Origin: Candidatus Hydrogenedens sp. | GTDB taxonomy: Bacteria; Hydrogenedentota; Hydrogenedentia; Hydrogenedentales; JAEUWI01 | Reading direction: 5' to 3' | Assembly: GCA_016125095.1 (NCBI GenBank) | Contig: WGMK01000007.1 | Span: forward strand, 186,001-250,000 | DNA length: 64,000 bases | Part shown: piece by piece, positions 27,212 through 34,396 of the stretch | Layout: the number at the start of each line of letters is the position of its first letter | Numbering within the stretch: position 1 is the first letter of the stretch | Position numbers and translations under genes: made by a program | Notes under the pieces: generated by a model | Databases searched by the model: none | What the model was told of the DNA's origin: nothing | The model's input: the letters and a program-made list of their open reading frames with translations, nothing else

Positions 27212-27238
27212 GGCAAGCGCCTTCTGAGTTTCTATAAT
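27210..27238 (+). promoter_or_regulatory. Near-consensus sigma70-type promoter of the Gfo/Idh-isomerase operon
   Basis: TTGGCA (27210-27215) and a perfect TATAAT (27233-27238) are 17 bases apart. The start codon of the oxidoreductase lies 45 bases downstream behind CGGAGGG. Confidence 0.8.
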
Positions 27239-27282
27239 GGCGGTCGCTTTTGCAATCGAGACCAACGCCCGGAGGGAGCACC

Positions 27283-28443
27283 ATGGCCAAGACTTGTAAC
27301 GTTGCGCTGATTGGAACCAAGTTCATGGGGAAGGCGCACAGCAACGCCTTCCTGCAGGCGCCGCGCTTTTTCGACATGAAGACCAAGCCGGTGATGAAGG
27401 TGATCGTGGGCAACGATCCCGCCGGCACCGAAGCCGCTGCCGGCCAGTTCGGCTGGGAAGAGTGGAGCACCGACTGGAAGGCCGTGGTGAACCGGCCCGA
27501 CATCGACATCGTCGATATCTCCTCGCCCGGCAATCTGCACGCCCCGATGGCGATTGCAGCGGCCAAGGCCGGCAAGCACATCATCTGCGAAAAGCCGCTG
27601 GCCAACACGGTGAAGGAAGCGAAGGACATGCTCGCTGCGGTCGAGAAGGCCGGCGTCAAGCACATGTGCGGCTTCACCTACCGCTTCAATCCCGCCGTCA
27701 TCAGCATCAAGCACATGATCGACCAGGGCGACCTCGGCCGCATCTTCCACGTGCGCGGCTGCTACCAGCAGGACTGGATCGTCGATCCGGAATTCCCGGT
27801 GAACTGGCGCCTGCAGAAGAAGACGGCGGGCTCCGGCGCCCTGGGCGACATCGGCGCGCACATCACCGACCTCGCGCAGTACCTGGTGGGCGACGTGGCC
27901 GAAGTGGCCGCCGCCACGGAAACCTTCATCAAGCAGCGCCCGCTGGCCGATGCGCAGATGACCATTGCCTCGAAGGCCGGCAAGAAGAGCAGCAAGAAGG
28001 GCACGGTGGACGTGGATGACGCGGCCGTGTGGGTGGCGCGTTTCAAGGGCAGCGACGCGCTCGGCACCTTCGAGGCCACGCGCTTCGCGCCGGGCCGCCG
28101 CAACTACAACTGCATCGAAATCTACGGCAGCAAGGGCAGCATCATCTGGAACCAGGAAGACATGCACAAGTTCCAGTACTACAACGCCGCCGACGCTGGC
28201 GACCGCCAGGGCTTCCGCACGGTGAACGCCACGGATTCCGGCCACCCCTACACCGCCAACTGGTGGCCCCCGGCGCACAACATCGGCTACGAACACCTGT
28301 TCACGCACGAGGTCTACGAGTTCATCACGCAGCTCGGCCGAAAGAAAGTGACCTATCCGACCTTCGCCGACGGCCTCAAGGTGCAGCTCGTGCTCGATGC
28401 CATCGAGCGCGCCGCCAAGAGCCGCAAGTGGGAAAAAGTCTGA
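27283..28443 (+). CDS. Gfo/Idh/MocA-family oxidoreductase
   Basis: 386 residues from the ATG at 27283 with CGGAGGGAG upstream. The N-terminal Rossmann domain has NVALIGTKFMGKAHSNAF (G-x-x-F-M-G-x-x-H, with the usual third Gly kept), then VDISSPGNLHAPMAIAA and the active-site KHIICEKPLANT. In the C-terminal domain GALGDIGAHITDLAQYLVG holds the Asp-x3-His pair and FEATRFAPGRRNYNCIEIYG is typical. NAD(P)-dependent oxidation of a sugar or inositol is expected. It is the first gene of a two-gene operon with a sugar isomerase/epimerase, a combination common in inositol and rare-sugar catabolism. The substrate is not readable from sequence. Confidence 0.92.
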   Translation: MAKTCNVALIGTKFMGKAHSNAFLQAPRFFDMKTKPVMKVIVGNDPAGTEAAAGQFGWEEWSTDWKAVVNRPDIDIVDISSPGNLHAPMAIAAAKAGKHIICEKPLANTVKEAKDMLAAVEKAGVKHMCGFTYRFNPAVISIKHMIDQGDLGRIFHVRGCYQQDWIVDPEFPVNWRLQKKTAGSGALGDIGAHITDLAQYLVGDVAEVAAATETFIKQRPLADAQMTIASKAGKKSSKKGTVDVDDAAVWVARFKGSDALGTFEATRFAPGRRNYNCIEIYGSKGSIIWNQEDMHKFQYYNAADAGDRQGFRTVNATDSGHPYTANWWPPAHNIGYEHLFTHEVYEFITQLGRKKVTYPTFADGLKVQLVLDAIERAAKSRKWEKV

Positions 28444-28491
28444 GAAACGGAAACGTCCATCCGAAACCCCGAAAGAGGAGGAACAAGGACC

Positions 28492-29457
28492 ATGAAACTG
28501 GGACTGCTGACCGTAATGTTCGGCAATACGCCGCTGAAGGATGTGTTCGACATGATCCGCCCGCTCGGGCTGGATTGCGTGGAACTGGGCACCGGCAACT
28601 ACCCCGGCGGCGCGCACGCCCCGGTGAAGGAACTGCTGGCCTCGAAGCCCAAGCGCGAGGAACTGCTGGCGATGGTGAAAGGCGAGGGCTACAGCATCAG
28701 CGCGCTGAGCTGCCACGGCAACTGCCTGCACCCGGACAAGGCCTTCGCCAAGGCCAACATCCAGACGCAGACCGACACCATCAAGCTGGCCGAGCTGCTG
28801 GGCGTGAAGACCATCATCGACTTCTCCGGCTGCCCGGGCTCCGACAAGAACTCGACCAAGCCCAACTGGGTCACCTGCGCCTGGCCGCCGGACTACCTCG
28901 ACATCCTCGACTACCAGTGGAACGAGGTGGTGATTCCTTACTGGACCAAGCAGGCCAAGTTCGCCAAGGACCACGGCGTGCGGGTAGCTTTCGAGCCGCA
29001 CCCCGGCTTCGTGGTGTACAACACCGAGACCATGATTAAGCTGCGCAAGGCCTGCGGCACGAACCTCGGCGCGAACTTCGACCCGAGCCACTTCTTCTGG
29101 CAGGGCATGGAGCCCATCGAGTGCATCAAGGCGCTCGGCGGCAGCGCCATCTTCCACGTGCACGCCAAGGACTCGAAGGTCTACGAGCAGAACGCCATGA
29201 TTAATGGCGTGAACGACACCAAGCACTACGGCGACGAAGCCAACCGCTCGTGGCTGTTCCGCACCTGCGGCTACGGCCACAGCCTCGAATGGTGGAAGGA
29301 CTTCTTCAGCACGCTCCGCCTCATCGGCTACGACGGCCCCGTGAGCATCGAGCACGAAGACAGCTTCATGTCCGCCCGCGAAGGCCTCACCAAGGCGGTC
29401 GAGTTCCTCAAGCAGGCCATCATCACCGAGAAGCCCTCCGCGATGACCTGGGCCTAA
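28492..29457 (+). CDS. Sugar phosphate isomerase/epimerase (cytoplasmic TIM barrel)
   Basis: 321 residues with a strong GAGGAGG ribosome site. No signal peptide, unlike the related exported protein at 20863. It is an AP-endonuclease-2-like TIM barrel: GLLTVMFGNTPLKDVFDMI, LDCVELGTGNYPG, ISALSCHGNCLHPD, TIIDFSGCPGSDKN, RVAFEPHPGFVVYN (metal-ligand Glu), LGANFDPSHFFWQG, HVHAKDSKVY and a final GPVSIEHEDSFM (second Glu). The set of Glu/Asp/His ligands is complete, so it should be an active metal-dependent isomerase. It follows the oxidoreductase by 48 bases and ends at a strong terminator. Confidence 0.9.
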   Translation: MKLGLLTVMFGNTPLKDVFDMIRPLGLDCVELGTGNYPGGAHAPVKELLASKPKREELLAMVKGEGYSISALSCHGNCLHPDKAFAKANIQTQTDTIKLAELLGVKTIIDFSGCPGSDKNSTKPNWVTCAWPPDYLDILDYQWNEVVIPYWTKQAKFAKDHGVRVAFEPHPGFVVYNTETMIKLRKACGTNLGANFDPSHFFWQGMEPIECIKALGGSAIFHVHAKDSKVYEQNAMINGVNDTKHYGDEANRSWLFRTCGYGHSLEWWKDFFSTLRLIGYDGPVSIEHEDSFMSAREGLTKAVEFLKQAIITEKPSAMTWA

Positions 29458-29480
29458 GCCCGAATATTTGCACGCAGAGG

Positions 29481-29515
29481 CCGGGGTTCCGCCTAACGCG
29501 GGACCCCGGTTTTTC
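29481..29515 (+). terminator. Rho-independent terminator
   Basis: CCGGGGTTCCGC (29481-29492) pairs with GCGGGACCCCGG (29498-29509) with one G-U pair, followed by TTTTT. It closes the oxidoreductase-isomerase operon. Confidence 0.9.
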
Positions 29516-29597
29516 GTGCGGCTGCGTGTGGCACGGTGGGGAGCGGTTGGAGATCTTGTAGGTCGCGGGTTCTACCCCGACATCTTGGCTCAGAGGT

Positions 29598-29796
29598 GAT
29601 GGTGCCGGAGCGGGATCTTGACGACGGACCGGCGTCCTCGGCTCATGGGACATTCGCCCCACCGATGCGGAGCCATCGCCCCACCGGGAGCGCTGCTCTC
29701 CAGAGCGGCTCTTGGTGCTGAGGCGTCTTCGCGTCAAGAGGGCTCGCGGGTACGCTCGCCCTACCGTGCAGGCAGCTTATTGCAGCTTGCTGCGAT
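29598..29796. repeat. Composite palindromic repeat, copy D (rearranged)
   Basis: The first 80 bases (GGTGCCGGAGC, GACCGGCGTCCTCGGCTCAT, GGACATTCGCCCCACCG) match the start of the copy at 51715-51800. A different module follows, GGGAGCGCTGCTCTCC with AGAGCGGC (29686-29709), and then CGTCAAGAGGGCTCG, CCTACCGTGC and GCAGCTTATTGCAGCTTGCTGC. The 345-bp gap between genes is otherwise empty. Confidence 0.75.
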
Positions 29797-29802
29797 ACAA
29801 AC

Positions 29803-30156
29803 TCAAAACGGCCATTCGGGGTTGTGGGCGTCTTCTGGCGCGTATTGCTCGGGATCAGGCGGGTGCCATTGTTTGCGCTTGAGGTCGCAGGCGCCGTCGG
29901 CGTCGAAGCGGATGCCTTCTTTTTCGAGGAGGGCGCGCTGGAGGGCGGGGCGTTCGCCGTGGCCGCTGATGCGTCCCTGCGCGTTGATGACGCGCTGCCA
30001 GGGCACCTGCTTGGCGTCGCAGGCCTTGAGCGCGTAGCCCACAGCGCGGGCGGCGCGGGGGACGCCGAGGATGGTGGCGATCTGGCCGTAGGCCATTACT
30101 TTTCCGCGGGGGATATCGCGGACGATCGCATAGACGGCGTCGTAGAAATTGGGCAT
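29803..30156 (-). CDS. Alkyltransferase-like protein (ATL, MGMT family without the acceptor Cys)
   Basis: 117 residues, the length of a single DNA-binding MGMT domain. It has the helix-turn-helix region GKVMAYGQIATILGVPRAARAVGYAL with the Arg finger, and a motif that normally reads PCHRV reads PWQRVINAQG here, with Trp53 in place of the alkyl-accepting Cys. ATL proteins bind O6-alkylguanine without repairing it and hand the lesion to nucleotide excision repair. The C-terminal extension (QWHPPDPEQYAPEDAHNPEWPF) is short and acidic. It is divergent from the membrane protein at 30180 with 23 bases between them. Confidence 0.92.
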   Translation of the reverse strand: MPNFYDAVYAIVRDIPRGKVMAYGQIATILGVPRAARAVGYALKACDAKQVPWQRVINAQGRISGHGERPALQRALLEKEGIRFDADGACDLKRKQWHPPDPEQYAPEDAHNPEWPF

Positions 30157-30179
30157 ACCGCGACTGTATCACATCTGCT

Positions 30180-31238
30180 ATGATGCCGCGCATGACGGAG
30201 GGAGCGGATAGCCAGCGGTTCGCGTTGACGCCGGTGCAGGGCGGCGCGGCGTGGGAGGCCCGCCTCGAGGAGGCGGTGCTGACGCTGCACGCCGACGACG
30301 GGCGCATAGTGATGATGCTGCCGCGCGAGGAGGCTGCCGCGCATCTCCGGTTCGCCTTGCGCCTGCCGCAGGGGCGCACGCTTTCCTTCATCGTCATCGA
30401 GGGGCTCCGCAGCTACACCTTCCGGGTGTCCGCCGCCACGCAGGCGGCGCTGCTGGCGTGGCTGCCGCTGCGCGGCGATGCCTTCATGGCGCACGAACTC
30501 CGCGGACATGGGGCGGCGATGACCGCCGCCGGTTTCGCCCTGCATGCGTTTGGTTTGATGATTCCCGGCGGGCTGCTGCAGGCGCTCGGCGTGCTCAATC
30601 TCTACGCGCCGCGCCGCGCGTTTTATCTCTTGAACAGCGTTGTGCTCTCGCTCTTGGGCCTGGCGTGCCTGTACCTCTCCGTCTATCCGCTGCCGTCGAT
30701 TGCCTTGCCGCAGGCGGCCACCGCCTTTGGCAGCGTGCTGCTGTTGTGGGGCATCCACCAGGCGTCGATCATGGGGCCGCAGCATCGGCTGGAGCAGACG
30801 CGGCGCACGTCGACTGCGGCGCCGTTGCTGCACGCGGACTCGATGATTCCGCGCGTGATGGCGGCGTTGTGCCTGTTGCCCGCGTTGGGTTTCGCGGTTA
30901 TCGCCTATCAGCAGCGCGGCAGCCTGGGCGCGCTCGTGTTGTACGGCACCCTGCTCGCGGCGAGTGTCGTCATCGCCGCCACCATCCTGGCGCGCGGCCG
31001 CTATTCCTACCGCGAACTGCACGTGGGCGGGCAGTGGATCGTCGTGCTGCTGTACTTTCAGATTTACGGGATCGTGTGGTCCTATTGGATAGAACCGGAA
31101 TACGCCTACGCCGTACCTCCGGCGATCCTGTTGGCCTTTCCGCGCGTCATGGTTTGGGCGCCGCTCATTGCCGTGGTGCTCATATTCAATCTGGCCTTCC
31201 GGCGTGTCATCGCGCGCGCCGTCGCCAGCGAGGACTAA
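30180..31238 (+). CDS. Integral membrane protein with N-terminal beta domain, unknown function
   Basis: 352 residues from one of three closely spaced ATGs (30180, 30183, 30192); no good ribosome site separates them. The first 100 residues are soluble and beta-rich (AVLTLHADDGRIVMMLPREE, TLSFIVIEGLRSYTFRVS), reminiscent of a PH/GRAM-like domain. Residues about 115-345 contain six to seven predicted membrane helices (LLQALGVLNLYA, FYLLNSVVLSLLGLACLYLSVY, MAALCLLPALGFAVIAY, ALVLYGTLLAASVVIAATIL, WIVVLLYFQIYGIVWSYW, VMVWAPLIAVVLIFNLAF). I recognise no transporter or enzyme motif. It ends two bases before the esterase gene, so the two are probably co-transcribed. Confidence 0.7.
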   Translation: MMPRMTEGADSQRFALTPVQGGAAWEARLEEAVLTLHADDGRIVMMLPREEAAAHLRFALRLPQGRTLSFIVIEGLRSYTFRVSAATQAALLAWLPLRGDAFMAHELRGHGAAMTAAGFALHAFGLMIPGGLLQALGVLNLYAPRRAFYLLNSVVLSLLGLACLYLSVYPLPSIALPQAATAFGSVLLLWGIHQASIMGPQHRLEQTRRTSTAAPLLHADSMIPRVMAALCLLPALGFAVIAYQQRGSLGALVLYGTLLAASVVIAATILARGRYSYRELHVGGQWIVVLLYFQIYGIVWSYWIEPEYAYAVPPAILLAFPRVMVWAPLIAVVLIFNLAFRRVIARAVASED

Positions 31239-31240
31239 GC

Positions 31241-32488
31241 ATGGTATCGCGTCGCTTGTGGTTATGGTTCGCATGCGTGGCGTTCGCCTTCGCGTGGCGC
31301 GCGTCTGCAGGCGAGGTCATTCAGCCGGCAGACACCCTGCCGGAAACCACGCCGTGGGATCTGATCGCATTAAGCGAGGCGCCCGCGTTTCGGTGGGCGC
31401 AAGAAGACGGTCCGGTCCGCTCGCTTTACTACACCGCCGAAGCCTACGAGGGCCACGACACGGAGGTCTTCGCGTACTACGCCTCTCCCGCGACGATCTC
31501 GGGCGAGACCCCGGCGGACCACGCCTTTCCGGCGGTTGTGCTGGTGCATGGCGGAGGCGGCACGGCATTCCCGCAATGGGCGCGGCTTTGGGCGGAACGC
31601 GGCTACGCGGCCATCGCCATGGACCTGGCTGGCAAGCTACCCAGCGGCGAGCGCCTGCCGAATGGCGGTCCCGACCAGGGCGATGACACGAAGTTCGGCA
31701 AGATCGACAGCGCGTTGACCGACCAATGGACTTATCAGGCCGTGGCGAACGTGATTCTGGCGCACTCGCTGATTCGTAACTTTCCCGAAGTGGACGCGGA
31801 TCGTACCGCCGTAACGGGCATCAGCTGGGGCGGCTACCTGACCTGCATCGTGGCGGGACTAGACAACCGCTTTAAGGCCGCAGTGCCGGTGTATGGCTGT
31901 GGATATTTGGAAGACGGCAGCGCGTGGCTGGGGCAGTTCGCCGCCATGACCGAGGCGCAGCGCGCGAAATGGACCCGCTACTGGGATCCATCCGCCTATG
32001 TGGGCGCGGCAGCCATGCCGGTTTTCTTCGTCAACGGCACCAATGATTTCGCGTATTGGCTGGAGATCTACGCCAAGACCTATGGGCTGGTCCGCGGCGA
32101 GCGCAACCTGCGCATCACCGTGATCATGCCGCACGGGCATGAGGTGGGCTGGGCGCCCGAGGAAATTGGGCTGTTTGTCGACCAGTACCTGCGGGGTGGT
32201 CCGCCGCTGCCAAAGTTAGCTCTGGCCGAGGCGCAGGAAGGAAAGGTTGCGGCGAACGTGCAGGGCAGCGCGATCGTCGTTTCTGGAGAACTGCACTACA
32301 CCATCGACCACCTGCCGAATCCCGACCGCACCTGGACGACAATTCCGGCGACCGTCAGTGAAGGCCGGCTGGAAGCTGCAGCCCCGCCGGACGACGCCAC
32401 AATCTGGTTCTTCACCGCGACCGGCGACGATGGGGCGATCGTTTCCAGCGAACTTGGCTTCGCGAAGCCGGAAGCTACCCTGCCGTAG
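31241..32488 (+). CDS. Secreted alpha/beta hydrolase (acetylxylan esterase/dienelactone hydrolase-like)
   Basis: 415 residues from the ATG at 31241; the frame is open further upstream inside the membrane-protein gene, but only this start gives a signal peptide (LWLWFACVAFAFAWRASAGE). The hydrolase core shows the oxyanion segment VVLVHGGGGTAFPQWARLWAERGY, nucleophile Ser in TGISWGGYLTCIV, the acid in FFVNGTNDFAYW and catalytic His in MPHGHEVGW. A C-terminal beta domain of about 90 residues follows (YTIDHLPNPDRTWTTIPATV), as in esterases with an added Ig-like module. It probably de-acetylates or de-esterifies an extracellular glycan. It overlaps the end of the convergent nsrR gene by 14 bases. 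Confidence 0.82.
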   Translation: MVSRRLWLWFACVAFAFAWRASAGEVIQPADTLPETTPWDLIALSEAPAFRWAQEDGPVRSLYYTAEAYEGHDTEVFAYYASPATISGETPADHAFPAVVLVHGGGGTAFPQWARLWAERGYAAIAMDLAGKLPSGERLPNGGPDQGDDTKFGKIDSALTDQWTYQAVANVILAHSLIRNFPEVDADRTAVTGISWGGYLTCIVAGLDNRFKAAVPVYGCGYLEDGSAWLGQFAAMTEAQRAKWTRYWDPSAYVGAAAMPVFFVNGTNDFAYWLEIYAKTYGLVRGERNLRITVIMPHGHEVGWAPEEIGLFVDQYLRGGPPLPKLALAEAQEGKVAANVQGSAIVVSGELHYTIDHLPNPDRTWTTIPATVSEGRLEAAAPPDDATIWFFTATGDDGAIVSSELGFAKPEATLP

Positions 32489-32930
32489 TTTCGACCGGTG
32501 GCTTCTTGATGCCGAGCAAGAGCGCGAGCGATTCAGGATCCTGTACCACATCTTGCAGCGTATACCGCTCTAGCACGGAAAAGAACGCTGCGCGCGCCTC
32601 GCCCAGCACGCCTTGCAAGCGGCAAACGGGGGAGATGACGCAACGGTTGTTCTGTGCGTCAAAACATTCCACGAGGTGGAAATGCGGTTCGCACAGGCGC
32701 ACCACCTCCGCAATCGTCACGGTTTCAGCTGAGCGGGCCAGACGGATGCCGCCGCCCCGGCCGCGTTGGCTTTCAATCAGTCCCACCTTGCCCAGATGGT
32801 GCACCACTTTCACCAAGTGATTGCGTGAAATGTTGTACGCCGCCGCCACCTCGCTGATGTTGCTCTCCTTTGAAACGGCCAGATGGAGTAGCGTGCGGAG
32901 CGCGAAATCACTGTATTGTGTCAATTGCAT
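32475..32930 (-). CDS. nsrR: Rrf2-family nitric-oxide-responsive repressor (NsrR type)
   Basis: 151 residues from the ATG at 32930. The N-terminal winged helix (MQLTQYSDFALRTLLHLAV, ISEVAAAYNISRNHLVKVVHHL, GRGGGIRLAR) is the Rrf2 DNA-binding domain. The C-terminal cluster-binding loop ECFDAQNNRCVISPVCRL has three Cys in the spacing C-x7-C-x5-C of NsrR proteins, which hold a [4Fe-4S] cluster destroyed by NO. It is divergent from a truncated haemoglobin and its reductase, the classical NsrR target type, and a 23-bp inverted repeat in the shared intergenic region resembles the NsrR operator architecture. It probably represses the globin operon, and possibly itself, when NO is absent. Confidence 0.9.
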   Translation of the reverse strand: MQLTQYSDFALRTLLHLAVSKESNISEVAAAYNISRNHLVKVVHHLGKVGLIESQRGRGGGIRLARSAETVTIAEVVRLCEPHFHLVECFDAQNNRCVISPVCRLQGVLGEARAAFFSVLERYTLQDVVQDPESLALLLGIKKPPVETTAG

Positions 32931-32981
32931 GGGTGAATCCTGCTTTCCTGCATGGTAGCAGAAATTTGTTCGCTTTTGTGC

Positions 32982-33008
32982 TTGACAAAATCCAGCCTTC
33001 CGTATAAG
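32982..33008 (+). promoter_or_regulatory. Promoter of the globin-reductase operon
   Basis: A perfect TTGACA (32982-32987) is followed after 15 bases by TATAAG (33003-33008), or after 17 by TAAGCT. The short spacer may make it dependent on local conditions. The operator-like repeat starts at the -10 box. Confidence 0.65.
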
Positions 33009-33028
33009 CTTCATCCAGTATACATCTT
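33006..33028 (+). promoter_or_regulatory. Candidate NsrR operator
   Basis: AAGCTTCATCC (33006-33016), a central A, then GTATACATCTT (33018-33028) form an imperfect 11-1-11 inverted repeat. The half-sites AAGCTTCATCC and AAGATGTATAC agree at 7 of 11 positions, as in NsrR sites, which begin AAG and end CTT. It overlaps the -10 region of the globin promoter, a position suited to repression. Confidence 0.6.
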
Positions 33029-33051
33029 TAACCCCCAAGGGAGGAAACGTA

Positions 33052-33417
33052 ATGAGCACTTTGTATGAGCGTCTGGGCGGTGAAGCGGCAGTAAATGCGG
33101 CGGTCGATGTGTTTTACCGTCATGTATTGAGCGACGACCGCATCAACTACTGGTTTGAAGACGTGGACATGGAGCGCCAGGCTGCCAAGCAGAAGGCCTT
33201 CATGACCATGGCCTTCGGCGGCCCGCACAACTACACCGGCGACGACATGCGCAACGGCCACAAGCATCTGGTAGAAAAGGGCTTGAACGACTCGCATTTC
33301 GACGCGGTTGCGGAAAACCTGGCCAAGGCACTTGCAGAGTTGAACGTGCCCCAGGCGGAAATCGACGAAGTGCTTGCCCTGGTCGGAACCACCCGCAACG
33401 ACGTGCTGGGCCGTTAA
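33052..33417 (+). CDS. Group 1 truncated haemoglobin
   Basis: 121 residues, the size of a 2-on-2 globin, with GGGAGG upstream. The N-terminus LYERLGGEAAVNAAVDVFYRHVL contains Tyr22 at the B10 ligand-stabilising position, and MRNGHKHLVEKGLNDSHFD supplies the proximal His70 in the F helix. The distal-side segment KAFMTMAFGGPHNYTGDDM is typical of group 1. It binds O2 or NO in the cytoplasm. Located behind an NsrR-type repressor and followed after four bases by an FAD/[2Fe-2S] reductase, it most likely acts as an NO dioxygenase with the reductase returning the haem to the ferrous state. Confidence 0.95.
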   Translation: MSTLYERLGGEAAVNAAVDVFYRHVLSDDRINYWFEDVDMERQAAKQKAFMTMAFGGPHNYTGDDMRNGHKHLVEKGLNDSHFDAVAENLAKALAELNVPQAEIDEVLALVGTTRNDVLGR

Positions 33418-33421
33418 GCAC

Positions 33422-34396
33422 GTGCCAGTCGTTACTTTTTCAGGGTCTACGTACGCTTCTGGCGAAGGCGAAACCGTGTTGGAATTGCTGGAGCGGCAAG
33501 GACATGCCGTGCCCAGTTCGTGCCGGAGCGGCGTATGCCAGTCCTGCCTGATGCGCGCGCGGGAGGGTACACCTCCCGCGGCCGCGCAGTCGGGCATCAA
33601 GGACACGCTTCGGGCGCAGGGATATTTTCTGTCGTGCCGTTGCGTGCCCGAGGGCGATCTATCCGTAGCGCTGCCTGAGGACGGTGCCGGCCGCTTCGCG
33701 TCGACCATCACCGGAATCCGCCAGCTTTCGGATACCGTAATGGAACTGCGCCTGGCGCGGCCCGAAGGGTTCGAGTATCGGGCGGGGCAATTCGCCACGC
33801 TGATCAACGGGCAGGAAGTGGCGCGCAGCTACTCCGTCGCGAGCGTTCCAGAGCTCGATGCGGACCTCGAGTTCCAGATTGCCCTCGTACCGGGCGGCGC
33901 GATGAGTGGCTGGCTCGCGAACGAGGCCGCGGCCGGGACTGCGTTGCATGTACAGGGACCGAATGGCCACTGCTTTTATGCCTGCGCGGATCGCGAGCAG
34001 CCGTTGCTGCTTGCCGGCACCGGCACGGGACTCGCACCGCTCTACGGAATCGCCCGCGACGCCTTGCGCCAGGGGCACACCGGCCCGATACACCTGTTTC
34101 ACGGTGCCTTGCGCGAGCCCGGGCTGTACCTGCACGAGCCGCTGCGCGCCCTGGCCTCCGAGTGGGAGCATTTCCACTATCACGCCTGCGTGTTGAACGG
34201 TCCCGCGGCGGACGAGGTGCACGTAGGGCCGCTTGATGCGTGGCTGCTCGAAACGCTCGGCACGCTCAAGGGCTTCCGCGCCTACTTGTGCGGCGCGCCG
34301 GAATTCGTCAAGCTAATGCAGCGCAAGGTGTTTCTGGCCGGGGTGAGCCTGCAGGAAGTGTTTGTCGATTCCTTCCTGCCGGCTAAGGCACCGTGA
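33422..34396 (+). CDS. [2Fe-2S]/FAD oxidoreductase, ferredoxin-NAD(P)H reductase-like
   Basis: 324 residues from a GTG at 33422, four bases after the globin stop; coupling replaces a clear ribosome site. Residues 1-85 are a plant-type ferredoxin domain with CRSGVCQSCL and a fourth Cys in LSCRC. From about 95 to 190 the FAD domain shows ARSYSVAS (FAD-binding R-x-Y-S/T motif), and from about 195 the NAD(P) domain shows LLLAGTGTGLAPLYGIARD and a C-terminal CGAPEFV. The order (ferredoxin-FAD-NAD) is that of phenol hydroxylase/BenC-type reductases. As the partner of the globin it would pass electrons from NAD(P)H to the haem, making a split version of flavohaemoglobin. The 3' end overlaps the convergent gene by 14 bases. 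Confidence 0.92.
   Translation: MPVVTFSGSTYASGEGETVLELLERQGHAVPSSCRSGVCQSCLMRAREGTPPAAAQSGIKDTLRAQGYFLSCRCVPEGDLSVALPEDGAGRFASTITGIRQLSDTVMELRLARPEGFEYRAGQFATLINGQEVARSYSVASVPELDADLEFQIALVPGGAMSGWLANEAAAGTALHVQGPNGHCFYACADREQPLLLAGTGTGLAPLYGIARDALRQGHTGPIHLFHGALREPGLYLHEPLRALASEWEHFHYHACVLNGPAADEVHVGPLDAWLLETLGTLKGFRAYLCGAPEFVKLMQRKVFLAGVSLQEVFVDSFLPAKAP

Noticed and set aside
27232..29355. 707-codon open frame antisense across both the Gfo/Idh and isomerase genes
   Set aside because: It spans two confirmed genes and their intergenic region, and its product has no recognisable fold.
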